This document shows positions 15,573-22,290 of a stretch of DNA of 28,870 nucleotides, piece after piece. Source of the stretch: RGIG426 sp045598065 (GTDB taxonomy: Bacteria; Bacillota; Clostridia; Oscillospirales; Acutalibacteraceae); contig JAZLLJ010000045.1 in assembly GCA_045598065.1 (NCBI GenBank), positions 1 to 28,870 on the forward strand, in the 5' to 3' direction. The translations under genes were made by a program, and so were the position numbers. The notes under the pieces are model-generated. The model was not told where the DNA came from. It was given only the letters and a program-made list of their open reading frames with translations, and did no database searches. Position 1 is the first letter of the stretch, and each line of letters begins with the position of its first letter.

Positions 15573-15583
15573 CGTGCGTTTCA

Positions 15584-15754
15584 TTAGTCCTCTTCCGGAG
15601 CGCCGACCGGGCAAACATCCGCGCAAGCACCGCAACCGATGCAAACATCGGCGTCGATCACGTAGGTTTCATCACCTTCGGAAATCGCGTTGACCGGGCA
15701 ACCGTCCGCGCAAGCGCCGCATTTGACGCAAGCGTCCGTAATTTTATAGGCCAT
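15584..15754 (-). CDS. Clostridial-type 2[4Fe-4S] ferredoxin
   Basis: A 56-residue low-potential electron carrier for fermentation and other redox enzymes in the cytosol. Two complete C-x2-C-x2-C-x3-C-P motifs are present: Cys9, 12, 15, 19 and Cys38, 41, 44, 48. The protein starts MAYKITDACVKCGAC and ends PVGAPEED; length and sequence are classical. AAGGAGGTG lies 7 bases before the ATG. The gene has its own promoter (15812-15840) and terminator (15531-15572), so it is probably monocistronic and highly expressed. It lies between ricT and trmN6, where B. subtilis has yabA. Confidence 0.96.
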   Translation of the reverse strand: MAYKITDACVKCGACADGCPVNAISEGDETYVIDADVCIGCGACADVCPVGAPEED

Positions 15755-15780
15755 TCTGGGCACCTCCTTCTGAATATAGC

Positions 15781-15800
15781 GAATCGACGGGTGTCGATTC
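15781..15800 (-). promoter_or_regulatory. Perfect palindromic hairpin in the ferredoxin 5' leader
   Basis: GAATCGAC, GGGT loop, GTCGATTC: an 8-bp perfect stem a few bases downstream of the expected transcription start. It may stabilise the mRNA or be a protein binding site. Confidence 0.55.
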
Positions 15801-15811
15801 TCGCCGCATCT

Positions 15812-15840
15812 ATCATAACAGACTTTTTTTGAAATTGCAA
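15812..15840 (-). promoter_or_regulatory. Sigma-A promoter of the ferredoxin gene
   Basis: On the minus strand TTGCAA (15840-15835), 17 bases, TATGAT (15817-15812). It lies immediately after the ricT stop codon. Confidence 0.78.
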
Positions 15841-15841
15841 G

Positions 15842-16924
15842 TTATTCTTTATTTTCGCCGTGAGTTTTTTTGCCGCCGCCCCGATAATGACGACGATGGT
15901 TCGGGCGATGTGAGCGATGACCGCGATTTTCGTTGCGCGTATCGGTGGATTTTTCCGTTTGTTCGTTGGTCTGTGTCGCCGCAAACACCACGTCGGGAAT
16001 ATCCGAAGAATAATCCTCGCCGCCGTCAAAAAAGGCATCCGCTTCAGTCACGACGTTGGCCGGGGAGAATGTTTCTTCCTCTTCCGCTTTTTCGCGGACG
16101 AGGGGAGTGCCGTCTTTGGAAAGCACAGTTACATCCGCCAAATTCACCGAAACCGGCGGTGCATCGGGGGATTTTTGCAACCGCACCTTGAGTTTGCCAG
16201 TGAGCAGACTTACGTCGGTGATGACGCCTTTGCCGTCTTTTGTCTGCACCTGTGTGCCCGGACGGGGCGTTTCGTGACGCAGAAAATCGTAGGCATCCTG
16301 CTCGTACTTAAGACAGCACAAAAGCCGTCCGCACGTGCCGGAGATTTTGGCAGGGTTGGGGGACAGCCCTTGTTCCTTTGCCATTTTGATGGACACCGGC
16401 TGGAAATCGGACAAAAAGCGAGCACAGCAGAACGGCTGACCGCAAATGCCGAGGCCGCCGAGCAGTTTCGCTTCGTCGCGCACGCCGATTTGGCGCAGTT
16501 CAATGCGCGTGTGGAAGGCGGAGGCGAGGTCTTTGACCAGTTCGCGGAAGTCCACGCGTCCGTCTGCGGTAAAGTAGAACAGGATTTTCGAACCGTCCAA
16601 CGTGTATTCCACGTCAACGAGTTTCATCTCGAGGCTGTGAGCGGCGATTTTTTCCTGACAAAGGCGCATCGCCTCTGCTTCGCGGACGCGGTTTTCCTCC
16701 GCTTTACGAAGATCGTCGGCGGTGGCGAGCCGCAAAATCGGTTTCAGCGGATTTTGCAAATCGGACAAATCGGTTTCGCGGTTGCCGTAGACAACGCTGC
16801 CCACTTCGATGCCGCGAGCCGTTTCGACGACGACGTTGTCGCCTTTTTTATAGAATTTGTCGATTGCATCAAACGAGTACACTTTTCCCATATTCTTAAA
16901 CTGTACTCCGACGATTTGTGCCAT
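15842..16924 (-). CDS. ricT: RicT/YaaT, PSP1-domain protein
   Basis: In B. subtilis RicT forms the iron-sulfur RicA-RicF-RicT complex, which affects RNase Y processing, Spo0A phosphorelay, competence and biofilm formation. The 360-residue protein shows the PSP1 core with GGLGICGQPFCCARFL (156-171) and ISGTCGRLLCCLKYE (194-208), giving six cysteines (161, 166, 167, 198, 203, 204) that could hold a cluster. A C-terminal extension of about 85 residues beyond the usual length is first acidic, then very rich in His, Arg, Asn and Gly. The start at 16924 follows GGAGGAAA. It lies 27 bases after holB, the same pairing as holB-yaaT in B. subtilis. Confidence 0.94.
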   Translation of the reverse strand: MAQIVGVQFKNMGKVYSFDAIDKFYKKGDNVVVETARGIEVGSVVYGNRETDLSDLQNPLKPILRLATADDLRKAEENRVREAEAMRLCQEKIAAHSLEMKLVDVEYTLDGSKILFYFTADGRVDFRELVKDLASAFHTRIELRQIGVRDEAKLLGGLGICGQPFCCARFLSDFQPVSIKMAKEQGLSPNPAKISGTCGRLLCCLKYEQDAYDFLRHETPRPGTQVQTKDGKGVITDVSLLTGKLKVRLQKSPDAPPVSVNLADVTVLSKDGTPLVREKAEEEETFSPANVVTEADAFFDGGEDYSSDIPDVVFAATQTNEQTEKSTDTRNENRGHRSHRPNHRRHYRGGGKKTHGENKE

Positions 16925-16951
16925 AGGGTTTCCTCCTTCTTGCGCCGCGGT

Positions 16952-17944
16952 TTATTTGCCGGCGGCGGCCCGCAGTCGCGCACAAAACAGCGTGACCAGC
17001 AGGGTTTGGTTCATATTATGGTGTCGGGCGGCGAGCAGCGCATCGGCCGCATCTGCGAGGGCAATCAGCCGAGATTCGGGAAGATTGCGCGCCAACACTT
17101 TTGCGCCGGCTGTCACCGGAGACAGCCGTTTGGTGGCGGCGTTTTGGCGAAGATGCAACGCATCCCGAAACAAAGGCTTTAATCCCGACAACACCGCATC
17201 GGTGAGCGCGGTGTCTTTTTCAAATTTTCCGGTTAGTCGCAACAGATGAATTTCATCCGGTGCGACAATGGCTTCAGCGATGTCGGCAAGCAGAGCGGTC
17301 TGCTCCGCGAAAGAGCCGCCCTCTAAGCAGGCGACCGTGGGGCCGAGGCAACCGTCAAACGCGGTGAGTGCCGAAAGAAGTTCATCCTCTTTTGCATCGG
17401 GAAATTTTTCTTTTAAAAACGGCAGGGCTTCCGTGGGAGAAACGCCGCTCATCGACAAGCACAGCGCACGGGATTGAATTGTGGGGAGCAATTCCGAGCG
17501 GCTTTCGCAGGTGAGGACGAACGACACGTTTTTCGGCGGATCTTCCAAAATGCGGAGCAGCGCGTTTTGCGCCGAGACGGTCATACTTTGGGCGCAAAAG
17601 AGCAAAAATACGCGGTGTTCCGCTTCGTTGGGTTTTAAAAACGCCTGTTCCCGTAAAATGCGAATTTCGTCGATATGGAACGAACGGGCACGGCTGTCGC
17701 CGCCGAACTCCAAAATGTCGGGGTGCGCGCCGGCATCCGCTTTTATGCAAGCAGGGCACGTGCCGCAAGGGCGGTCAAACTCGCTTTGGCACACCATGGC
17801 TTTGGCAATCAGACGGGCGGCGGTGCGTTTGCCGCAACCGTCCGGTCCTTCCAACAGCACGGCGTGGGGGAAATGACCGCTGGCGGTATAGTCGGCGAGT
17901 TGCGTTTTCAGCACTTCGTTACCGAGCAGTTGTGCATACCCCAT
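16952..17944 (-). CDS. holB: DNA polymerase III subunit delta'
   Basis: The delta' subunit is part of the clamp loader that places the sliding clamp on DNA. The start at 17944 is chosen from AAAGGAG 8 bases upstream; longer in-frame starts run into AT-rich repeat. The 330-residue protein has a Walker A-like GPDGCGKRT (33-41), a four-cysteine zinc module (Cys52, 60, 63, 66), the SFHIDEIRILRE block, VSAQNALLRILEDPP (sensor/box V region) and IQSRA, all typical of delta'/DnaX-like AAA+ subunits. ricT follows 27 bases later. In the B. subtilis region next to rpsT and gpr the neighbour is holA (delta), so this is delta' at a similar place. Confidence 0.95.
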   Translation of the reverse strand: MGYAQLLGNEVLKTQLADYTASGHFPHAVLLEGPDGCGKRTAARLIAKAMVCQSEFDRPCGTCPACIKADAGAHPDILEFGGDSRARSFHIDEIRILREQAFLKPNEAEHRVFLLFCAQSMTVSAQNALLRILEDPPKNVSFVLTCESRSELLPTIQSRALCLSMSGVSPTEALPFLKEKFPDAKEDELLSALTAFDGCLGPTVACLEGGSFAEQTALLADIAEAIVAPDEIHLLRLTGKFEKDTALTDAVLSGLKPLFRDALHLRQNAATKRLSPVTAGAKVLARNLPESRLIALADAADALLAARHHNMNQTLLVTLFCARLRAAAGK

Positions 17945-18013
17945 CGTGTCACTCCTTTCCATTATCCTTAACAGTATACCGCAAAAATGGGATTTAGGCA
18001 AGAGTTTTTTCAA

Positions 18014-18040
18014 TGAAGAATGAAGAATAAAGAATGGAAA
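18014..18040 (+). repeat. AT-rich GAAGAAT/AAAGAAT repeat
   Basis: Tandem GAAGAATGAAGAATAAAGAATGG-like units lie between the holB start and the rpsT terminator. They are related in look to the repeats at 4030 and 20466. Confidence 0.45.
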
Positions 18041-18083
18041 GTCAGCACACAAACGTGGCTGATGTATGTTTTGTCAATTCCCA

Positions 18084-18123
18084 TAAAAAACAAAAAACAG
18101 TTGAGGAAAACCTCAACTGTTTT
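18084..18123 (-). terminator. Terminator of rpsT
   Basis: A perfect 13-bp stem (18094-18106 with 18111-18123) with an AAAA loop; on the minus strand it is followed by TTTTTTG and more T. Confidence 0.9.
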
Positions 18124-18137
18124 CGTTTTGTCCGAGA

Positions 18138-18389
18138 TTAGCCGTTGGCTTTTTTGGCGAGGGCGGACTTTTTCCGTGCAGCGGTATTCTTGTGCAGGAG
18201 ACCCTTCGCAGCCGCCTGGTCGATCTTTTTGATGGCGTTTTTCACCGCGGCATCAGCGTTCTCGCCCGATTCAATAGCGGCGTTGGCTTTTTTGATGTCG
18301 GTTTTGAGGGCCGAACGGGCAGCTTTGTTGCGCTCCGTTTTCGCTTCGATGACACGCACACGTTTTTTGGCGGATTTAATGTTGGGCAT
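18138..18389 (-). CDS. rpsT: Ribosomal protein S20
   Basis: S20 is a primary 16S rRNA-binding protein of the small subunit. The 83-residue product starts MPNIKSAKKRVRV and is rich in Lys and Ala, with HKNTAARKKSALAKK near the end, as usual for S20. ATG 18389-18387 is chosen over GTG two codons upstream because AGGAGG lies 7 bases before the ATG. It has its own promoter and terminator and is transcribed divergently from gpr, the same arrangement as in B. subtilis. Confidence 0.97.
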   Translation of the reverse strand: MPNIKSAKKRVRVIEAKTERNKAARSALKTDIKKANAAIESGENADAAVKNAIKKIDQAAAKGLLHKNTAARKKSALAKKANG

Positions 18390-18415
18390 GGTCACACCTC
18401 CTCTGTATTATGTGA

Positions 18416-18430
18416 CGGCGGAGACCGCCG
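18416..18430 (-). promoter_or_regulatory. Hairpin in the rpsT 5' leader
   Basis: CGGCGG, AGA loop, CCGCCG: a GC-only 6-bp stem between promoter and Shine-Dalgarno site. A role in S20 feedback is possible but not shown by the sequence. Confidence 0.45.
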
Positions 18431-18459
18431 AGACACTCTTTCTAAATCACGCACCATAC

Positions 18460-18488
18460 ATACTACCACATGATTTTCCAAAATGCAA
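18460..18488 (-). promoter_or_regulatory. Sigma-A promoter of rpsT
   Basis: On the minus strand TTGCAT (18488-18483), 17 bases, TAGTAT (18465-18460), giving a leader of about 65 bases. Confidence 0.65.
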
Positions 18489-18557
18489 GAACTTTTTTCA
18501 TAACTTTTAATTTTTTTGCAAATACTACGAAAAAATAGGGAAAATTGGGGGATTTTT

Positions 18558-19397
18558 ATGTTCTTACGCACCGATTTGGCCACCGAAGCCACGGTAAAAA
18601 AGCCGGTATCGGCAAAAGACGTGGCTATCCACACCCACAAAAACGGAGAGGTGACACTCACCTACACCCACATTCGCACCGAAGACGGGGAGGCGGCAGT
18701 GGGAAAACCGCGCGGTCAGTACGTGACGATGGATTTGCCGTCGCTTTCGGACAGTGACGAGGAATTGAGAGAGCATGCAGTGCTGTTGGGAGAAGAACTG
18801 AAACGGTTGCTTCCGCCGCAGGGATGCGTGTTGGTGGTGGGACTTGGCAACGAGACCATCACGCCGGATGCGGTCGGGCCGGCGACGGCAAAACTGGTAT
18901 TGGCCACGCGGCATATTGAGGGCGAGTTTGCGCGTTCGAGCGGACTTTCCGATTTGCGCCCTACCGCGGTGGTGCGTGCCGGTGTGGTGGGAGAAACGGG
19001 TGTGGAAACAGCGGAACTCATTCGCGGAGTATGCCGTACGGTACAGCCTGCCGCCGTGATTGCGGTGGATGCGTTGGCGGCGGCCTCTCCCGAACGGCTC
19101 GGCACTACGGTACAGATGAGCGACGGTGGCATCGCACCCGGTGCCGGTGTCGGCAATCATCGCGCCGCGCTTGACCGGCAAACGCTCGGCGTGCCGGTGA
19201 TTGCTATCGGCGTGCCGACGGTGGTGGATGCGGCAGGACTGTTTACGGGGAGGGAAGCGGAGTCGTTTCGGTATATGATGGTGACACCACGGGAAATCGA
19301 CCTCATTGTGCATCGCTGTGCGCGCCTTATCGCGATGAGTATTCACCGCGCACTTCATCCTGCCTACGATCCGCTCGAACTGATGAGTTTGGCATAA
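18558..19397 (+). CDS. gpr: GPR germination endopeptidase (spore protease)
   Basis: GPR degrades the small acid-soluble spore proteins at germination. It is an aspartic-type protease made as an inactive zymogen in the forespore. The start at 18558 follows GGGGG and gives the family opening FLRTDLATEA. The 279-residue protein has VVGLGNETITPDAVGP (93-108, Asp104), RAGVVGETGVETAELIRG (140-157), IAVDALAAASPERL (168-181, Asp171) and SDGGIAPGAGVGN (188-200); the two aspartates match the catalytic pair of the family. It is shorter than the Bacillus enzyme. spoIIP follows after 52 bases, as in B. subtilis. A clear sigma-G promoter was not found by eye. The gene strongly suggests endospore formation. 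Confidence 0.95.
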   Translation: MFLRTDLATEATVKKPVSAKDVAIHTHKNGEVTLTYTHIRTEDGEAAVGKPRGQYVTMDLPSLSDSDEELREHAVLLGEELKRLLPPQGCVLVVGLGNETITPDAVGPATAKLVLATRHIEGEFARSSGLSDLRPTAVVRAGVVGETGVETAELIRGVCRTVQPAAVIAVDALAAASPERLGTTVQMSDGGIAPGAGVGNHRAALDRQTLGVPVIAIGVPTVVDAAGLFTGREAESFRYMMVTPREIDLIVHRCARLIAMSIHRALHPAYDPLELMSLA

Positions 19398-19449
19398 GTC
19401 TTGCATTGCCGCGTATATATAAAGGGAGAAAAAGAAAGGCGGGCGAGCT

Positions 19450-20469
19450 ATGCGAGATTTTCTGAAAGGGCTGTGGCGGTTGTCGGCGCTGTTTGCGGCG
19501 GCTTTGTTGCCCTGTGGGTTGTTGCTCATTCCCGTCGGCGCGTGGAACAACCTCGGCGAGGCGGAGAAAACCGTCGCTCCCACGGCAACGAGCACGGAGG
19601 CGGTGGCGTTGCCGTCGGTTGCCTGCGTTGTCAGTGAACAAACGCCGCCGGTGGCGGCGGTAGCCGCTTCGGTGCCGCCGAAAAGTAAAGGCGGCGGTAC
19701 GGTGGTAGAAGAACAGGTGGGCGGCGGTGTGAAACTGGCGGACAACCTCTACTATAAAAATCGGGACGGGCTGAACGTGGACTTCTCTGCGTTTCTGAAC
19801 AAAAAGCCCCGAACGGTTTTGGAAAAAAGCGACGAGCCGCAAGTGCTGATTTTGCACACCCACACCACCGAAATGTATATGAAATATTACGCAGGATATT
19901 ATAATGCGGACGATTTGGGCCGCAGTACCGATTGCACGGAAAACGTGGCGGTGGCAGGAGAAGCGCTTGCCAACCGCTTACGGGCGAATGGCATCGGTGT
20001 CATCCACGACACCACGCTCCACGACGATCCGCAATATACCGGAGCGTATTACCGCTCGGCCGACACGGCGGAGGCGATTCGCAAAAAATATCCTTCTATT
20101 AAAATCGTAATCGACCTGCACCGGGATGCGGTACAGCAAAGCGATACCGTGATGGTGAAGCCGACCGTAACGTGCGGTGGCGAGAGTTATGCCCAAATGA
20201 TGTTGGTTATCGGTGGCGAAGACACCGCCGATAACCCCAATCCCAACCGGGATGAAAACGTGAAAATGGCGTTGGCGCTCCAACAGGAATTGCAGGCCGC
20301 CGTGCCGGGGATTATGCGACCGATTGGATTTTGCGCTTGCGAATATAATCAAAGTCTTTGTCCGGGATTTTTGGTGGAAGTGGGGGCGCAGGCCAACACG
20401 TTTGCGGAAGCACAGCGCTCGGCGGCGTTGCTCGGCGATGCCATTACGGCGATACTCGGGAACAATTAA
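19450..20469 (+). CDS. spoIIP: Stage II sporulation protein P (SpoIIP), peptidoglycan hydrolase
   Basis: SpoIIP works with SpoIID and SpoIIM to degrade septal peptidoglycan and drive engulfment of the forespore; it has amidase and endopeptidase activity. The 339-residue protein has one N-terminal membrane segment (about 10-30), a Pro/Ala/Thr-rich linker to about residue 95, and the SpoIIP domain with ILHTHTTEMY (134-143), IDLHRDA (221-227), YNQ and LVEVGAQANTFAEA near 310-325. The histidines and glutamate fit the zinc site of the family. It is probably co-transcribed with gpr and ends at a terminator at 20489-20516. Confidence 0.95.
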   Translation: MRDFLKGLWRLSALFAAALLPCGLLLIPVGAWNNLGEAEKTVAPTATSTEAVALPSVACVVSEQTPPVAAVAASVPPKSKGGGTVVEEQVGGGVKLADNLYYKNRDGLNVDFSAFLNKKPRTVLEKSDEPQVLILHTHTTEMYMKYYAGYYNADDLGRSTDCTENVAVAGEALANRLRANGIGVIHDTTLHDDPQYTGAYYRSADTAEAIRKKYPSIKIVIDLHRDAVQQSDTVMVKPTVTCGGESYAQMMLVIGGEDTADNPNPNRDENVKMALALQQELQAAVPGIMRPIGFCACEYNQSLCPGFLVEVGAQANTFAEAQRSAALLGDAITAILGNN

Positions 20470-20490
20470 GAATTGAGAATGGAGAATTAA
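20466..20490 (+). repeat. Short AT-rich GAATT repeat directly after the spoIIP stop
   Basis: TTAAGAATTGAGAATGGAGA-type units overlap the stop codon and lead into the terminator, very like 4030-4052. Confidence 0.6.
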
Positions 20491-20516
20491 GGCGCTTTTT
20501 GAGTGCCTTTTTTCTT
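20489..20516 (+). terminator. Terminator of gpr-spoIIP
   Basis: AAGGCGCT, TTTTG loop, AGTGCCTT then TTTT; one G-T wobble in an 8-bp stem. Confidence 0.75.
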
Positions 20517-20586
20517 TTTGTCGAGAGTTCCATCACGGATGTACCGAAAAAACACCCAAAATTCACATTTCTTTTATAAATCTCCC

Positions 20587-20615
20587 TTGACATTATCGTT
20601 CGGGCGTGGTATCGT
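20587..20615 (+). promoter_or_regulatory. Sigma-A promoter of the hrcA-grpE-dnaK-dnaJ operon
   Basis: TTGACA (20587-20592), 17 bases, TATCGT (20610-20615), directly upstream of the CIRCE element. Confidence 0.75.
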
Positions 20616-20624
20616 ATAGGAGCG

Positions 20625-20651
20625 TTAGCACTCCGGACGTGCGAGTGCTAA
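20625..20651. promoter_or_regulatory. CIRCE operator (HrcA binding site)
   Basis: TTAGCACTC (20625-20633), 9-base spacer, GAGTGCTAA (20643-20651): a perfect match to the CIRCE consensus. HrcA bound here represses the operon; heat shock relieves it when HrcA loses chaperone support. It covers the start of transcription and lies 22 bases before hrcA. Confidence 0.98.
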
Positions 20652-20673
20652 AATCGAGAAAGGAGAGATTGCT

Positions 20674-21693
20674 GTGGCGCTGAGCGAACGAAAAGAGCAT
20701 ATTTTAGGCCTCTTGACCGATGCATATATCCGCACGGGTGAGCCGGTCGGCTCAAAGTGGCTGATGGAGCAGATGGACAACGCGGTCTCTTCCGCGACGA
20801 TTCGCAACGAAATGGCGGAACTTTCCGCTCTTGGCTATTTGGAACAGCCGCACGCCTCGGCCGGCCGTGTACCGACCGCGAAAGCGTTTCGGTTGTATAT
20901 TGACAAACTGATGACACCGGTGAAACCTTCCGAAGCCCTTTGTCGCGAGATTGACGATGCGTTGGAGCAGGCAGGAAGTCCCGATGAGCTGATGGAAACG
21001 GCTTCGGGAATCCTGACGAGGGAAACGGGATGTGCCGCGCTTACCACCAGTCCGGTGGAAAGCTGTGCGATCATTCGCCGATTGGAGGTTATTCCGATGT
21101 CGCCCTATGCGGTGGCACTGCTTTTGATGACCGGATTCGGCGTGCTGCACCATCGGGTGTGCCGCTTGTTCGATCCCGTGCCCAAAGAAGTGTGCGACCA
21201 ATTAACCGCCACACTTTGCGCCGAGTTTGTGGGCAAACCTACTGCCGACGTAACGTTGCCGAAAATGCAGCGGCTTTTAGTGTCGCTCGGCGATGAGGGA
21301 TTTTCCTGTATGCCGGTGCTGACGGCGCTGTACGAATTAACACAGGAGTCCGAGCGAGCGGAAGTGTTGCTCAAAGGCCAGTTGAATTTGCTGCGCAATC
21401 CGGCATATGCGCCCGAACGCGCACACAGTTTGATTGACTTTTTGGCGCGGCGGGCGGAACTGACACGGCTTTTGGCCGCTCACCCCGGCGGAATGCGCGT
21501 GGTGCTCGGCAGTGAGGCCGGTAGTCCCGAGCTTGCAGGATCCAGTTTGATTGTGACGCGGTACGTACCGAAAGGCGACGGCGCTATCGGGTTAATCGGC
21601 CCACAGCGTATGAACTACGCTACGGCCATTCCCACGTTGGCGTATACCGCACGGTCGATGGAGCATATCTTTGCCCAGTTGTTGAAAGAATAA
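20674..21693 (+). CDS. hrcA: Heat-inducible transcription repressor HrcA
   Basis: HrcA binds CIRCE and represses class I heat shock genes. The 339-residue product starts at GTG with AAAGGAGAG upstream. The N-terminal winged helix is visible (ERKEHILGLLTDAYIRTGEPVGSKWL, then SSATIRNEMAELSALGYLEQPHASAGRVPT), followed by the GAF-like and dimerisation regions. It is the first gene of hrcA-grpE-dnaK-dnaJ and controls its own operon through the CIRCE element 22 bases upstream. Confidence 0.98.
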   Translation: MALSERKEHILGLLTDAYIRTGEPVGSKWLMEQMDNAVSSATIRNEMAELSALGYLEQPHASAGRVPTAKAFRLYIDKLMTPVKPSEALCREIDDALEQAGSPDELMETASGILTRETGCAALTTSPVESCAIIRRLEVIPMSPYAVALLLMTGFGVLHHRVCRLFDPVPKEVCDQLTATLCAEFVGKPTADVTLPKMQRLLVSLGDEGFSCMPVLTALYELTQESERAEVLLKGQLNLLRNPAYAPERAHSLIDFLARRAELTRLLAAHPGGMRVVLGSEAGSPELAGSSLIVTRYVPKGDGAIGLIGPQRMNYATAIPTLAYTARSMEHIFAQLLKE

Positions 21694-21705
21694 GAGGTGA
21701 ACCCA

Positions 21706-22239
21706 TTGAGTAAGGAAAAGAAACAACCCGAAACCGAGGCGACGGAAGAAACGTCCGCAGTGACGGAGGAAGCGGCAAAAGAAACGGAAGAAGCCGTTCA
21801 AAGCGCAGAAGAAAAATTGCAAGAAGAATTGGATGCGCAAAAAGAACAATATATGAGGGTGCTGGCGGAATACGCCAACTATAAGCGCCGCACGGAACAG
21901 GAAAAAACCGACATCGGTCGGTTTGCCAAAGCGGATCTTTTGGAAACTCTGCTTCCGATTTTGGATAATCTTGACCGCGCGTGTCAGGCACCGGACGGCC
22001 CGGAATACCGTCAAGGCGTAGAAATGATTGTTCGCCAACTGCACGAAACGTTCGAAAAAATCGGCGTGACCGAACTCAATCCGCTCGGCGAGCCGTTTGA
22101 TCCCGAACTGCACAACGCCATTCAGCGCGAGGATGCTGAAGACGGGGTACAGCCGGATACCGTGACGCAGGTGTTCCAAAGCGGTTACAAATTCGGCGAC
22201 CGTCTTATTCGCCCTGCTATCGTTAAAGTTGCCAACTGA
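21706..22239 (+). CDS. grpE: Nucleotide exchange factor GrpE
   Basis: GrpE is the nucleotide exchange factor for DnaK. The start is placed at TTG 21706, because AGAGGTGA (21693-21700) sits at the right distance; the upstream GTG 21697 lies within that site and is unlikely. The 177-residue protein has a Glu-rich, disordered N-terminus, a long coiled coil (about 35-90; LAEYANYKRRTEQEK) and the C-terminal beta domain with NPLGEPFDPELHNAI and VFQSGYKFGDRLIRPAIVKV. The TTG start may lower expression relative to dnaK. It begins 12 bases after hrcA. Confidence 0.96.
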   Translation: MSKEKKQPETEATEETSAVTEEAAKETEEAVQSAEEKLQEELDAQKEQYMRVLAEYANYKRRTEQEKTDIGRFAKADLLETLLPILDNLDRACQAPDGPEYRQGVEMIVRQLHETFEKIGVTELNPLGEPFDPELHNAIQREDAEDGVQPDTVTQVFQSGYKFGDRLIRPAIVKVAN

Positions 22240-22290
22240 CGGCACTTGATAATGGATATAATATAATGTATATAGAAAGAGGTAATCATC

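Noticed and set aside
17945..18052. Longer holB start
   Set aside because: The upstream part translates an AT-rich repeat and lacks homology; ATG 17944 has the ribosome site.
18480..18557. Sigma-G promoter before gpr
   Set aside because: A CATAACT string is present but no matching -35 at proper distance was found.
22239..22290. Separate dnaK promoter
   Set aside because: TATAAT-like strings are present but no -35 at proper spacing; not supported enough to annotate.
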